A DNA stretch of 48,947 nt from Paracoccus spongiarum (GCF_030732095.1 NZ_JAVAMQ010000021.1:1-48947); one strand, 5' to 3'; positions 1 to 8,462 are shown, counted from the stretch's first letter. The notes: generated by a model from the sequence alone, not told the origin. Numbers and translations are program-made.

Positions 1-524
1 GGGTTGTCTACCGTCAGCTCTCGGATGCGGTGCTCGAACCTGCCGCGGGAGATCGCGCCGACCTTCAGCCCGAAGTTCCGCAGCAGTCCACGCAATGACA
101 GCTCCAGAGTGATAAAGCCCTGCTGCACGGCTTTGCGGGCACTGAGCAGAGCCCGCACTTCCTGCGCCGAGACGGATTTGCAATGGACGGGCCGGAACCA
201 GCCGAGATGAAGCAGGCGCGCAATGCCCTCGGCATCCCGTCGGTCCGTTTTGATCGGCATCGCCTTCAGGGCACCCTTCACCTGCCGGGTCTCCATCAGC
301 ACCACACTCAGGCCCGCCTCGGTCATGCCACGATGCAGCCATTGCGACAGGGGGCCGGCTTCGAGACCGACGACCGCGATGGTGCCCTCCAAGTCCCCAA
401 TCCAGCGCGCCAGCGCCTCCGGCTCGCTGGCCGCCTGCGCCTCCCTCACGATCTTCCCATGCTCGCTGATGACGCAGGTCGCGGTCTTCTCCAGCGACAC
501 GTCCAGTCCGACAAACAGCTTCAT
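1..524 (-). CDS. IS110-family transposase, partial
   Basis: The minus strand from the ATG at 524 reads without a stop to the window edge (174 codons); the family is usually about 340 residues, so only the N-terminal half is here. The start gives MKLFVGLDVS, the classic IS110 opening with the first catalytic Asp (D8). E55 (VGLEAGP) and the pair D94/D97 (KTDRRDAEGIARL) complete the DEDD RuvC-like set. The serine-containing C-terminal domain lies outside the window. IS110 enzymes move their element by a site-specific recombination mechanism guided by a structured non-coding RNA from the element end. The frame is intact as far as it can be seen. It lies 113 bp from an IS5-type remnant, so this edge is an insertion hotspot. 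Confidence 0.88.
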   Translation of the reverse strand, partial: MKLFVGLDVSLEKTATCVISEHGKIVREAQAASEPEALARWIGDLEGTIAVVGLEAGPLSQWLHRGMTEAGLSVVLMETRQVKGALKAMPIKTDRRDAEGIARLLHLGWFRPVHCKSVSAQEVRALLSARKAVQQGFITLELSLRGLLRNFGLKVGAISRGRFEHRIRELTVDN

Positions 525-587
525 TCCGCAGTCCTCCAGATGGATCCAATACGGGAATGGCGCCAGATTGCCCTCGGTTTGACAACG

Positions 588-620
588 GTAACGGGCAGGT
601 CGCAGCGCAGGCCCCGTTAC
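588..620. repeat. 8-bp inverted repeat upstream of the IS110 gene
   Basis: GTAACGGG (588-595) and CCCGTTAC (613-620) form a perfect 8-bp inverted repeat with a 17-nt spacer, in the 113-bp gap between the IS110 start and the IS5 remnant. It could be part of the IS110 non-coding end or a simple hairpin; the sequence does not decide. Confidence 0.4.
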
Positions 621-637
621 GGCATCTCATTCTTGCC

Positions 638-963
638 TCACAGCCAGACCATGACGGAAGCGGCGAGTGCGACGGCGGAGAGGAACAGCCTCGGGCACCT
701 GTCGGCGCAGCGGCCTTCGGAGACCATCCCATCCATCATCCGGGCGAAGGTGCCCATGTCGCCCCACCGCTTCCAGCGGTTCTGCAGGCGCCTTGATGGC
801 CCCTAGTCCTTGGGCGCTTCGCACCAACGCAACCCGTTGCGATTGATGAAGATCATGCCATTCAGCACAGGCGATCATCGCCGCCCGGCTTGCCGTGGCT
901 CTTCGGAAAGAAGCGTTCAAGCCCCGCCATCTGTGCGTCCGTCAGCCAGAACAGGGTGCTCAT
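638..963 (-). pseudogene. IS5-family transposase remnant with internal deletion
   Basis: The start at 963 reads MSTLFWLTDAQMAGLERFF, the N-terminus of a common IS5-group transposase. A frameshift follows after about 27 codons. The second frame gives a FINRNGLRW segment, an in-frame stop, then RWGDMGTFARMMDG. The sequence then jumps directly to FLSAVALAASVMVWL and a stop at 638, which is the hydrophobic C-terminal tail seen in such transposases. The central DDE catalytic domain is missing. Two lesions plus the large internal deletion mean no active enzyme. It ends 61 bp before gntK of cluster 1, so the element probably inserted next to the operon's 3' end and then decayed. Confidence 0.7.
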
Positions 964-1024
964 CAGTCAGTCTCGTTGCGCAGGCTGAATCACACCAGAT
1001 GTCCGAGATCAACGGGGCCTGACC

Positions 1025-1546
1025 CTAGTGGCGCAGTTGCGCCACCGCCTCGTGCAGCACCTCGGCCAGGCTGCGCGACATGTCCAGCGTGATCGCCGCC
1101 TCGTCGGCCTCGGGCGGTTGCAGCGTCTCGATCTGCGAATCCAGCAGCGCGCTGGGCATGAAATGCCGGCGCTGGCCCATCCGCGTGCGGATCAGGCCGG
1201 CGGGCGCCGTCAGGCTGACGATGCGCAGGGGACCGATGCCCTCGCGCAGGCTGTCGCGATAGCTGCGCTTGAGCGCCGAGCAGGAAAACACCACCGCCCG
1301 CCGCGACCGGGCCGCGCGCACAGCGGCAGCAAGCGCCGCCAGCCAGGGCGCCCGCATCGCGTCGGTCAGCGGCGTGCCCGCGGCCATCGCGGCCCGGTTC
1401 GCCGGCGGGTGATGGTCGTCTCCCTCGATGAAATCGGCCTCCAGCGCCACCGCCAGCGCCTCGGCAAAGGTCGATTTTCCCACCCCACTGGGGCCCATCA
1501 CCATCACGCAGGGCCGCAGGGGCGGCGGATCGCCGTGCTGTTCCAT
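1025..1546 (-). CDS. gntK: gluconokinase
   Basis: A 173-residue kinase of the GntK family (usual length 160-180) that phosphorylates D-gluconate with ATP to 6-phosphogluconate in the cytoplasm. The P-loop GPSGVGKST lies near residue 17. The family motifs EGDDHHPPAN, MAAGTPLTD, SCSALKRSYRD and MPSALLDSQ follow in the expected order. I chose the ATG at 1546 because AAGGAAGGAG lies just upstream; a longer frame to 1585 lacks a better site. It is the last gene of gntR-dctPQM-gntK, 72 bp after dctM, which suggests that the imported substrate or its product is gluconate or a compound converted to it. A second, divergent gluconokinase lies at 40978-41475. Confidence 0.93.
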   Translation of the reverse strand: MEQHGDPPPLRPCVMVMGPSGVGKSTFAEALAVALEADFIEGDDHHPPANRAAMAAGTPLTDAMRAPWLAALAAAVRAARSRRAVVFSCSALKRSYRDSLREGIGPLRIVSLTAPAGLIRTRMGQRRHFMPSALLDSQIETLQPPEADEAAITLDMSRSLAEVLHEAVAQLRH

Positions 1547-1618
1547 GACCGGACTCCTTCCTTGCCCAAGCGAACGTAAGCCCACCGCGCGGCATCCTGC
1601 GTGCGACGGGCGGCGGTC

Positions 1619-2938
1619 TCAGCGTCCGGTGATGCCCGGAAAGGCGATCAGCAGTGCCAGCGCGACGATCTGCAACCCGATGAACGGCAGAAGCGAGCGG
1701 AAGATGATCCCCAGCGTGATGTCGGGCGGCGCCACCGATTTCAGGTAGAAGGCGGCCGGGCCGAAGGGCGGCGACAGGAAGCTGACCTGCATGTTCATGC
1801 AGAACACCACCCCGAACCAGACCGGGTCCATGCCCAGATCGACGATGATCGGCACGAAGATCGGCATGGTCAGCAGCGCGATGCCCACCCAGTCGAGAAA
1901 GGCGCCAAGGAAGAACAGGATCGCCATCATCACCAGCACGATCACCGTCGGATTGTCCGAGATGCCGGTGATCATCTCGGACACGAAATCGACGCCGCCC
2001 ATGAGGTTGTAGACGCCGACAATGGCGGTCGCGCCGATGCCGATCCAGACGATCATGCCCACCGTCGCCAGCGTCTGCATCGCCGCGCCGCGCAGCAGGG
2101 CATAGCTGAATTCGCCCCGCAGGATGGTGGACAGCACCACCCCGCCGACGCCGATGGCAGAGGCCTCGGTGACCGAGGCGATGCCGCCATAGATCGAACC
2201 CAGCACCGCCGCCACCACGAAGATCGGCAGCGCCAGTCCCTTCAGCAGGCGCATCTTTTCCGCCCGCGATACCGGCGTCGGATCGACATCGGGCACCGCG
2301 CCCGGCGTCAGATAGGCCCGCGCCAGGATATAGGCGCAATAGAACCCGGCCAGCATCAGGCCGGGCAGGAACGAGGCAGTAAACAGTTCGCCGATCGAGA
2401 CGTTTGCGGTGAGGCCATAGATGATCAGCACGATCGAGGGCGGGATCATCGTCCCCAGCGCGCCCCCCGCGCAGACCACGCCGATCGCGAGGCCGCGATC
2501 ATAGCCCAGCCGCAGCATCTGCGGCAGCGCCAGCAGGCCCAGCAGCACGATCTCGCCGCCGATGATGCCCGACATCGCCGCCAGGATGACCGCCACGAAG
2601 ACGGTCTGGATGGCGACGCTGCCCCTGATGCGGCCGGCGAACAGCTTCATCGCGTCGAACAGGTCGCGGGCGATGCCCGAGCGGTCGAGGATCGCCGCCA
2701 TCAGCACGAACATCGGCACCGAAACGAAGACGAAGTTCATCACGAAGGAATAGACGCGGCTGGTGATCAGCGGGATCGACATCGGGCCGAACCACCCCAG
2801 CGCGAAGATCAGCGCGACCAGCAGCGTCACGAAGGCCAGCGGCATCCCGGTCAAGAGCAGCGCGATCAGCATGCCGAACATGACCGCCGTGCCCCATTCG
2901 ATGCCCAGGGCCTGAAGGTTGAAGCCAAGATCCATCAT
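1619..2938 (-). CDS. dctM: TRAP transporter large permease DctM (cluster 1)
   Basis: A 439-residue polytopic membrane protein of the DctM/TRAP-T family, the ion-coupled translocation subunit of a periplasmic-binding-protein-dependent secondary importer. Repeated hydrophobic segments cover nearly the whole length. Family motifs include GGALGTMIPPSIVLIIYG and, near the C-terminus, SPPFGPAAFYLKSV. The start has two adjacent Met codons (2938, 2935) behind GAGAGGA. It starts 6 bp after dctQ ends. Substrate cannot be read from the permease; the neighbouring gluconokinase, dehydratase and IdnO-like SDR point to a sugar acid. Confidence 0.93.
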   Translation of the reverse strand: MMDLGFNLQALGIEWGTAVMFGMLIALLLTGMPLAFVTLLVALIFALGWFGPMSIPLITSRVYSFVMNFVFVSVPMFVLMAAILDRSGIARDLFDAMKLFAGRIRGSVAIQTVFVAVILAAMSGIIGGEIVLLGLLALPQMLRLGYDRGLAIGVVCAGGALGTMIPPSIVLIIYGLTANVSIGELFTASFLPGLMLAGFYCAYILARAYLTPGAVPDVDPTPVSRAEKMRLLKGLALPIFVVAAVLGSIYGGIASVTEASAIGVGGVVLSTILRGEFSYALLRGAAMQTLATVGMIVWIGIGATAIVGVYNLMGGVDFVSEMITGISDNPTVIVLVMMAILFFLGAFLDWVGIALLTMPIFVPIIVDLGMDPVWFGVVFCMNMQVSFLSPPFGPAAFYLKSVAPPDITLGIIFRSLLPFIGLQIVALALLIAFPGITGR

Positions 2939-2944
2939 CGGGCG

Positions 2945-3517
2945 TTATCCTCTCGCCCGGCGGGCATAATTCACGGCGAAGATCAGGAACTGCACGACCA
3001 GCAGCACCATGATGACAAAGATGAAGATCTTGATCAGCGCGGGTGTCGGCGGGCTCCAGGCGCTGCCGGTGGTTTCCAGCCGGATCTCGCCCGAGGGGGT
3101 CCAGACCGCGCGGGTGACCATGTGCCAGGCGGCATAGGCGAAAAACCCCGAGGCGACGGCGCAGCTGATCGAGATGACAATGTCGAAGATGCGGCGCAGA
3201 CCCGGCGACAGCCAGTCATAGATCAGCACCACCCGGATATGGCTGTTGCGGCAGGTGCAATAGAGGCCGCCAAACGTGAAGGCCAGCCCGCACAGGAACA
3301 CGGTCAGCTCGTGCGCCCAGATGGTCGGGCGGTTGAGGACGTAGCGCAGGAACACCTCGGACAGCAGCACGGCGGCCGAGACGACGATGCCGGCGGCAAA
3401 GACATAGGCAACGCGATCCACGATTCGCCCCATCGTCCCCGCCTCGGCGGGAATGGGGCCGACGCCTTCGCTGGTGGCGGCCAGGTCGATCTCGTCTGGG
3501 TGACGGTCTGCGGTCAT
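2945..3517 (-). CDS. dctQ: TRAP transporter small permease DctQ (cluster 1)
   Basis: A 190-residue protein with four predicted membrane helices (about residues 35-55, 70-90, 110-130 and 160-180), the size and layout of DctQ subunits, which pair with DctM in the inner membrane. The N-terminal 30 residues are polar and cytoplasmic. GGGGAG upstream supports the ATG at 3517. It lies between dctP (64 bp) and dctM (6 bp) in the same direction. Small TRAP subunits have little sequence conservation, so the call relies on length, topology and context. Confidence 0.9.
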   Translation of the reverse strand: MTADRHPDEIDLAATSEGVGPIPAEAGTMGRIVDRVAYVFAAGIVVSAAVLLSEVFLRYVLNRPTIWAHELTVFLCGLAFTFGGLYCTCRNSHIRVVLIYDWLSPGLRRIFDIVISISCAVASGFFAYAAWHMVTRAVWTPSGEIRLETTGSAWSPPTPALIKIFIFVIMVLLVVQFLIFAVNYARRARG

Positions 3518-3581
3518 GTGGTGGCTCCCCCCAAGAAATGATGGCCGCCCCGACGGGGCGGGACGGCCCTGGTCACGCTGC

Positions 3582-4589
3582 TTACAGCATGCCCTTCTCG
3601 CGCAGATAGGCGGTCAGCGTGTCGAAGACCTTCTGCGACATGGGCGACTGGGTGGCCAGCTTTTCCCATTCGGCCACGCCAAGCGCGCGGAACTTGGCGC
3701 GTTCCTCGTCGGACCAGTTGTGGACCGTGATGGCGGGATCGGCCTCGGCCTCGGCCAGCGCGGCCTCGTCGGCGGCACGGTTGCCGGCCAGCTGGGTCTG
3801 CTGGAACTCCTTCACCGTCTCTTCCATCAGCACCTTCATGTCGTCGGGCAGCGCGTCCCATTTGGCGCTGTTCATCGACACCTCGACCAGCGGCAACGAA
3901 TGGAAGCCGGGATAGACCGGATGCGGCGCGACGCCGTTCAGACCCTGCTGCTGGTTTACCGAAAACACCGAATAATCAGCTGCATCGACGACACCCTTGT
4001 CAATCGAGGTGAACACCTCGGACGACGGCAGGTTGACCGGCGAGGCCCCGGCGGCGGCAAAGACGTTGGCAATCGGGCCTTCCGGCGTGCGCACCTTGAC
4101 GCCCTGCAGGTCGGCCACGCCTTCCAGCGGCACCCGCGACACGAAGGCTTCCAGCCCCGGCGTCGAGACGCCGATGAAATGCAGGCCATAGCTGCCCAGC
4201 AGTTCCTGCATCAGTTCCTTGCCTCCGCCATTCTCGACGAAATCGATCATCTGCTCGGGCGCGGACCAGGCGCCGACCGGGTTCGAGATCAGGCCGAAGG
4301 CCGGGTCCTTGCCCGCCCAGTACGAGCTGTCGCAGATCTGCCCGTCCAGGATGCCCGCCGCCACCGCGTCCAGCGTCTCGTTGTATTCGACGACCGAGCC
4401 GACCGGCAGCAGTTCGATCTTGATCTTGCCGCCGGATTTCTCGGCCACCAGATCGGTCCAGCCCTTCTGGAACTCGAAATTGGGGTTCCCTGCCGGGTCC
4501 GACGACTGGAACTTGAAGGTGAAGTCCTGCGCGACGGCCGCGCCGGCCGTCAGGATCAGGGCCATCGTGGCCGCGTGGATCAGTCTCAT
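3582..4589 (-). CDS. dctP: TRAP transporter substrate-binding protein DctP (cluster 1)
   Basis: A 335-residue periplasmic protein with a signal peptide (MRLIHAATMALILTAGAAVA, cleavage before QDF). The DctP fold is recognisable from LQGVKVRTPEGPIANVF around residues 155-170, where the conserved Arg normally binds a substrate carboxylate, and from the SSEVFTSIDKGVVDAADYSVF segment that lines the site. It delivers a carboxylated ligand to DctQM. It is transcribed 86 bp after gntR. The intact ligand-binding Arg supports an acid sugar or similar carboxylate as ligand; the exact compound is unknown. Confidence 0.92.
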   Translation of the reverse strand: MRLIHAATMALILTAGAAVAQDFTFKFQSSDPAGNPNFEFQKGWTDLVAEKSGGKIKIELLPVGSVVEYNETLDAVAAGILDGQICDSSYWAGKDPAFGLISNPVGAWSAPEQMIDFVENGGGKELMQELLGSYGLHFIGVSTPGLEAFVSRVPLEGVADLQGVKVRTPEGPIANVFAAAGASPVNLPSSEVFTSIDKGVVDAADYSVFSVNQQQGLNGVAPHPVYPGFHSLPLVEVSMNSAKWDALPDDMKVLMEETVKEFQQTQLAGNRAADEAALAEAEADPAITVHNWSDEERAKFRALGVAEWEKLATQSPMSQKVFDTLTAYLREKGML

Positions 4590-4675
4590 TGGGGTCCTCC
4601 CTTGGACGTTCAGATTGAGTGACGGTTCTGGGCATCGCGCCGCGGCTGATGCGGCGATCGCGTGCCGGTCGCGGG

Positions 4676-5470
4676 CTACATCGCCCGCCCTCCCTGGCCT
4701 CCGTCCAGGCCGAAGCTCACATCAAGCAAGGCCGGATCGATATTCTGTTCAAGCCGGTCCAGCATCGTCAGGCCGAATTCCACCAGCCGGTCCGACATCT
4801 CGCGGGCCCGCGCCACGTCACCGGCCAGCACCGCCTGCATGATGGCGAGGTGATGGCCCACGGTCTCGTCCAGCCCCTGCTGGCCGCTGACCCGGGTGAT
4901 GTCCAGAAACCCCGCCCGCCGGCCCAGCGCCTTCAGCGGCCGCAGGCAGCGGTCGAGGAAGCGTTCGCCCGCCGACTGGATCATGAACTTGTCGAAGGCT
5001 TTGTCCAGCATGTTGAATCGGTCAAGCGTGATGGTGGCCCGTTCGTCCTCCAGACGGCGCGTGATGTGATGCAGCCGGGCGCGTTCGTTGCCGGCCATCC
5101 GCGCGATGACCGCGCCGACCACAAAGCGGTCCATGTCGCGGCGCAGGTCGGCTAGCCGGCGTTCGCGCGCCAGATCGATCGGCGAGACCCGCAGCCCGTT
5201 GCGCGGCTGCACATCCAGCAGCGTCTCGGCCGCCAGCCGGCGCACCGCCTGATGCACGGGGGTGCGGCCAAGCCCGGTCAGTTCCTGAAGATCCTGCGTG
5301 CGCAGGGTCGCGCCCGGCTGCAGCCGCATCGAGATGAACAACTCCTCGATCCGCTCATAGGCGGCGCTGGTCAGGTCGCCCGAGACGGCCGCTGCCGCCG
5401 GATCGTCGGCCGACGCCGCGCCGGCCTCGGCGCCCCCTGTCGGCTGAGATGGTCCGGCCTCGGCCCGCAT
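4676..5470 (-). CDS. GntR-family (FCD-type) transcriptional regulator (cluster 1)
   Basis: A 264-residue regulator: an N-terminal Ala/Gly-rich linker of about 30 residues, a winged helix (LFISMRLQPGATLRTQDLQE, then LGRTPVHQAVRRLAAE), and a helical C-terminal FCD-like effector domain with conserved His residues (e.g. ARLHHITRRL). FCD regulators usually bind a small carboxylate or sugar acid and lose DNA affinity. I chose the ATG at 5470, behind AGAGGGGGAA, over the longer frame starting at 5518. It heads the gntR-dctPQM-gntK transcript and is divergent from the dehydratase gene. The palindrome at 5497-5514 overlaps its own -10 region, so autoregulation and control of both directions is a reasonable inference. 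Confidence 0.88.
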   Translation of the reverse strand: MRAEAGPSQPTGGAEAGAASADDPAAAAVSGDLTSAAYERIEELFISMRLQPGATLRTQDLQELTGLGRTPVHQAVRRLAAETLLDVQPRNGLRVSPIDLARERRLADLRRDMDRFVVGAVIARMAGNERARLHHITRRLEDERATITLDRFNMLDKAFDKFMIQSAGERFLDRCLRPLKALGRRAGFLDITRVSGQQGLDETVGHHLAIMQAVLAGDVARAREMSDRLVEFGLTMLDRLEQNIDPALLDVSFGLDGGQGGRAM

Positions 5471-5496
5471 CGTGGTTCCCCCTCTTGATGTTTTCT

Positions 5497-5525
5497 GATA
5501 TTTCACAGCATATCTCAAAAGTCAA
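5497..5525 (-). promoter_or_regulatory. gntR promoter with overlapping palindrome (cluster 1 operator candidate)
   Basis: On the minus strand TTGACT (5525-5520) and AATATC (5502-5497) are separated by exactly 17 nt, a good sigma-70-type pair. GATAT (5497-5501) and ATATC (5510-5514) form an inverted repeat with an 8-nt centre that overlaps the -10 and spacer. The site lies in the 92-bp gap between the divergent gntR and dehydratase starts, where a GntR protein would control both. The promoter match is seen; binding is inferred. Confidence 0.5.
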
Positions 5526-5562
5526 CGCGATTCGCGGGGGCTCGCCACAGGGAGGGTAGCAC

Positions 5563-6768
5563 TTGAAGATCACCGCGATAGAGACCTTGCGCACCGAGGA
5601 ATTCTCGAATGTGCTGTGGGTGCGGCTGCATACCGACGAAGGCAGCATCGGCCTGGGCGAGACCTTCTATGGCGCCGAGGCGGTCGAGGCGCATATCCAC
5701 AACACCCTGGCCGTGCGGCTGCTGGGCAAGGATCCCACCCGCATCGAGGCGCTGAACCGCGCGATGGTCGATCTGCCGATGGCACAAAGCTCGACGGGCG
5801 TGGAATACCGCGCGGCCTCGGCGATCGATATCGCGCTGTGGGACCTGTTCGGCAAGATCACCGGCCAGCCGGTCCACAACCTGCTGGGCGGGCTGAACTG
5901 CGACCGGCTGCGCATCTACAACACCTGCGCGGGCTACGGCTATGTGCGCAGCAACAATATCCGCCCGGTGGACACCTGGAACATCGGCAGCGCCGAGGGT
6001 CCCTATGAGGACCTGAACGCCTTCATGTCGGACGCCGGCGCACTGGCCGAGAACCTGCTGGAAAGCGGCATCACGGCGATGAAGATCTGGCCCTTCGATC
6101 CGCCCGCGCAGGAAAACCGCGGCATGTCGATCTCGGCCGACCAGATGCGCAAGGCGCTGGACCCGTTCGAGAAGATCCGCAAGCGCGTGGGCGACGCGAT
6201 GGACATCATGGTGGAATTCCATTCGCTGTGGAACCTGCCGACCGCCAAGCAGATCGCCCGCGCGGTCGAGCCCTACGCGCCTTTCTGGTATGAAGACCCG
6301 ATCCGCATGAACAGCCCGCAGGCGCTGGAGGAATATGCCGCCGCGACCGATGTCTGGGTCTGCGCCAGCGAAACGCTGGGATCGCGTTTCCCCTACAAGG
6401 ACATGCTGGACCGGGGCGCGCTGCATGTCGCAATGGTCGATCTGTGCTGGACCGGCGGGCTGACCGAGGGGCGCAAGATCGCGGCGCTGGCCGACACCTA
6501 TCACCGCCCCTTCGCGCCGCATGACTGCACCGGACCGGTGGGCTTCGTGGCCGCCATCCACGCCTCGTTCAGCCAGCCGAACACGCTGATCCAGGAATCG
6601 GTGCGCGCCTTCTATGACGGCTGGTATCGCGAACTGGTCACCGAGATGCCTGTGATCCGCGACGGCCACGCGCTGCCGATGGAGGGTCCGGGCCTCGGCA
6701 CCGACCTGCTGCCGGCGGTCTACGATCGCAGCGACCTGACCCTGCGCAGATCGGAGTGGACGGCATGA
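5563..6768 (+). CDS. enolase-superfamily (mandelate racemase/muconate lactonizing group) sugar-acid dehydratase
   Basis: A 401-residue protein with the capping domain (residues 1-120) and the (beta/alpha)7-beta barrel of the MR/MLE group. Likely metal ligands are the acidic residues in MVEFHS, WYEDP and CASETLG. A Lys in MKIWPFD and the His in APHDCTGP are in the usual acid/base positions. Such enzymes remove water from an aldonate to give a 2-keto-3-deoxy acid; the particular sugar acid cannot be read. Translation starts at TTG (5563), with GGGAGGG about 6 nt upstream and no in-frame ATG nearby. The last codons overlap the SDR start (ATGA), so the two genes are translationally coupled. It is divergent from gntR. 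Confidence 0.85.
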   Translation: MKITAIETLRTEEFSNVLWVRLHTDEGSIGLGETFYGAEAVEAHIHNTLAVRLLGKDPTRIEALNRAMVDLPMAQSSTGVEYRAASAIDIALWDLFGKITGQPVHNLLGGLNCDRLRIYNTCAGYGYVRSNNIRPVDTWNIGSAEGPYEDLNAFMSDAGALAENLLESGITAMKIWPFDPPAQENRGMSISADQMRKALDPFEKIRKRVGDAMDIMVEFHSLWNLPTAKQIARAVEPYAPFWYEDPIRMNSPQALEEYAAATDVWVCASETLGSRFPYKDMLDRGALHVAMVDLCWTGGLTEGRKIAALADTYHRPFAPHDCTGPVGFVAAIHASFSQPNTLIQESVRAFYDGWYRELVTEMPVIRDGHALPMEGPGLGTDLLPAVYDRSDLTLRRSEWTA

Positions 6769-7535
6769 CCGCCAGCAACCTGTTCGACCTGACCGGCCGC
6801 ACGGCGCTGATCACCGGATCGACCCGCGGGCTTGGCCGGGCCATCGCCGAGGGCTTCGGCGCGGCCGGCGCGGCGCTGGTGATCAACGGCCGCGACCCCG
6901 ACAAGACCGAAGCCGCCGCGGCCGAGATGCGCGAGGCCGGGCTGACCGTGCGCGCCGCATCCTTCGACGTGACAGACGAACAGGCGGTCGAGGCGGTGTT
7001 CCGCGACCTGGATGCCGAAGGGGTCCAGATCGACATTCTGGTGAACAATGCCGGCATCCAGCATCGCCAGCCGATGGTCGACCTGGCGCTGGCCGACTGG
7101 CAGCGGGTGATCGACACCAACCTGACCAGCGCCTTCCTGCTGGGGCGCGAGGCGGCGAAACGGATGATCCCGCGCGGGCGCGGCAAGATCGTGAACATCG
7201 GCTCGCTGACCAGCGAACTGGCCCGCGCGACGGTCATTCCCTACACCGTTGCCAAGGGCGGCATCCGGCTGCTGACCAAGGGCATGGCCGCCGAATGGAC
7301 GCCGCACGGCATCCAGGCCAACGCCATCGGGCCGGGCTACATGCTGACCGAGATGAACGAGGCGCTGACCGCGAACCCCGACTTCGACGCCTGGGTCAAG
7401 GGCCGCACGCCGGCAGGCCGCTGGGGCCGCCCGGACGAGTTGGTGGGCACCGCGATCTACCTGGCCTCGGACGCCTCGAACTATGTCAGCGGGCAGTTGA
7501 TCTTTGTCGATGGCGGGATGATCTCGGTGCTGTGA
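6765..7535 (+). CDS. SDR oxidoreductase, 5-keto-D-gluconate reductase (IdnO)-like
   Basis: A 256-residue classical short-chain dehydrogenase. The cofactor motif TGSTRGLGRAIAEGF lies near the N-terminus, NNAG near residue 90, and the catalytic Ser-Tyr-Lys set in IGSLTSELARA with YTVAKGG. The end (GRWGRPDELVGTAIYLASDAS, VDGGM) is typical of gluconate 5-dehydrogenases, which interconvert 5-ketogluconate and gluconate. The ATG at 6765 overlaps the dehydratase stop by 4 nt. An earlier GTG-led start at 6756 is possible. The product gluconate would feed GntK at 1025-1546. A paralogue with the same C-terminal pattern lies at 41472-42227. Substrate specificity is inferred from context. Confidence 0.87.
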   Translation: MTASNLFDLTGRTALITGSTRGLGRAIAEGFGAAGAALVINGRDPDKTEAAAAEMREAGLTVRAASFDVTDEQAVEAVFRDLDAEGVQIDILVNNAGIQHRQPMVDLALADWQRVIDTNLTSAFLLGREAAKRMIPRGRGKIVNIGSLTSELARATVIPYTVAKGGIRLLTKGMAAEWTPHGIQANAIGPGYMLTEMNEALTANPDFDAWVKGRTPAGRWGRPDELVGTAIYLASDASNYVSGQLIFVDGGMISVL

Positions 7536-7548
7536 CGCCGCCGGGCGG

Positions 7549-7563
7549 GGCGGTCAGACCGCC
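7549..7563. terminator. compact hairpin between convergent genes
   Basis: GGCGGTC-A-GACCGCC is a perfect 7-bp palindrome around one central base. It lies in the 18-bp gap between the convergent SDR and kdgK and covers the kdgK stop codon. No T-run follows in either direction, so it is only a candidate bidirectional terminator. Confidence 0.25.
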
Positions 7564-8462
7564 TCGCGCACCAGCGCGCCGCGATGGCGGATCACCTTGC
7601 GGCTGAGGTCATGGGCGCGGCGGATCGCATCCTCGATGCCCGCGCCCTGCACCCGGGCGGCAAGATAGCCGGCGTTGAAGCTGTCGCCGGCCGAGGTCGT
7701 GTCTACCGGCACCTCGCGCGGCAGGTCCTCGACGATTCCCTGCCCCTCGGCCCCGGCGAACCGCACCGCCGCGCCGCCGGCCTTCAGCACCACCTGCCCC
7801 GCGCCGCAGCGCAGATAGCGGTCCAGCGTCGCCTGGGGGTCGCGATCGCCGAAGAAGTCGCATTCGTCGTCGAAACTGGGCAGCACCAGATCGGCCTGCG
7901 CGGCGGCGTCCTCGACGCCCTGGCGCATGGTCGCCACATCGGGCCACAGCCGCGGCCGCAGGTTGGTGTCGAAGACGATCCGGGTGCCGCCCGCGCGCGC
8001 CTCGGCCAGCGCTGCCAGCAGCCGCGCGCGGCCATCTGGCGGCAGGATCGCCAGCGTGATCCCCGACAGATAGGCGATGCGCGCGCCCGACAGCGCCCCC
8101 GACAGCGCCGCCGGATCGTCGGCCAGCCGCCGCGCCGCTGACCGGTCGCGCCAATAGGCAAAGCTGCGCTCGCCATCCTTCAGCGAAATCGCGTAAAGCC
8201 CGATCTCGCGATCCGGGTCGCGGCCCACGAAACCGGTCTCGATCCCCTCGGCATCGAGGAAATCGACCATCTTCTGCGAGAACTCGCCGGTTCCCACGCG
8301 GCTGAGATAGCCGACGCGCCACGCATCTGGCAGCAGCCGGCGCAGATACCAGGCGGTGTTCAGCGTGTCGCCCGCCACGCCCACCTGCCACAGCCCCGGT
8401 TGCGCGGCCTGCGACAACTCGACCATCGCCTCGCCGATCGACAGGATCAGACCGCCGGTCAT
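7554..8462 (-). CDS. kdgK: 2-keto-3-deoxygluconate kinase (PfkB family)
   Basis: A 302-residue ribokinase-fold sugar kinase. The substrate motif VAGDTLNTAWYL is near residue 30 and the PfkB signature VDTTSAGDSFNAGYLA, holding the catalytic Asp and anion hole, is near residue 248. The N-terminal ILSIGEAMVEL and DTNLRPRLWP are typical of KDG kinases. It makes 2-keto-3-deoxy-6-phosphogluconate, the Entner-Doudoroff aldolase substrate. Its ATG overlaps the uxuA stop (ATGA), so it is coupled to UxuA, which makes its substrate. It is the last gene of the cluster 2 operon. Confidence 0.92.
   Translation of the reverse strand: MTGGLILSIGEAMVELSQAAQPGLWQVGVAGDTLNTAWYLRRLLPDAWRVGYLSRVGTGEFSQKMVDFLDAEGIETGFVGRDPDREIGLYAISLKDGERSFAYWRDRSAARRLADDPAALSGALSGARIAYLSGITLAILPPDGRARLLAALAEARAGGTRIVFDTNLRPRLWPDVATMRQGVEDAAAQADLVLPSFDDECDFFGDRDPQATLDRYLRCGAGQVVLKAGGAAVRFAGAEGQGIVEDLPREVPVDTTSAGDSFNAGYLAARVQGAGIEDAIRRAHDLSRKVIRHRGALVREAV

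Noticed and set aside
1601..3541. 646-codon plus-strand open frame over dctM/dctQ of cluster 1
   Set aside because: It is antisense to recognisable TRAP genes and consists of His/Arg/Asp-rich low-complexity sequence typical of GC-rich shadow frames.
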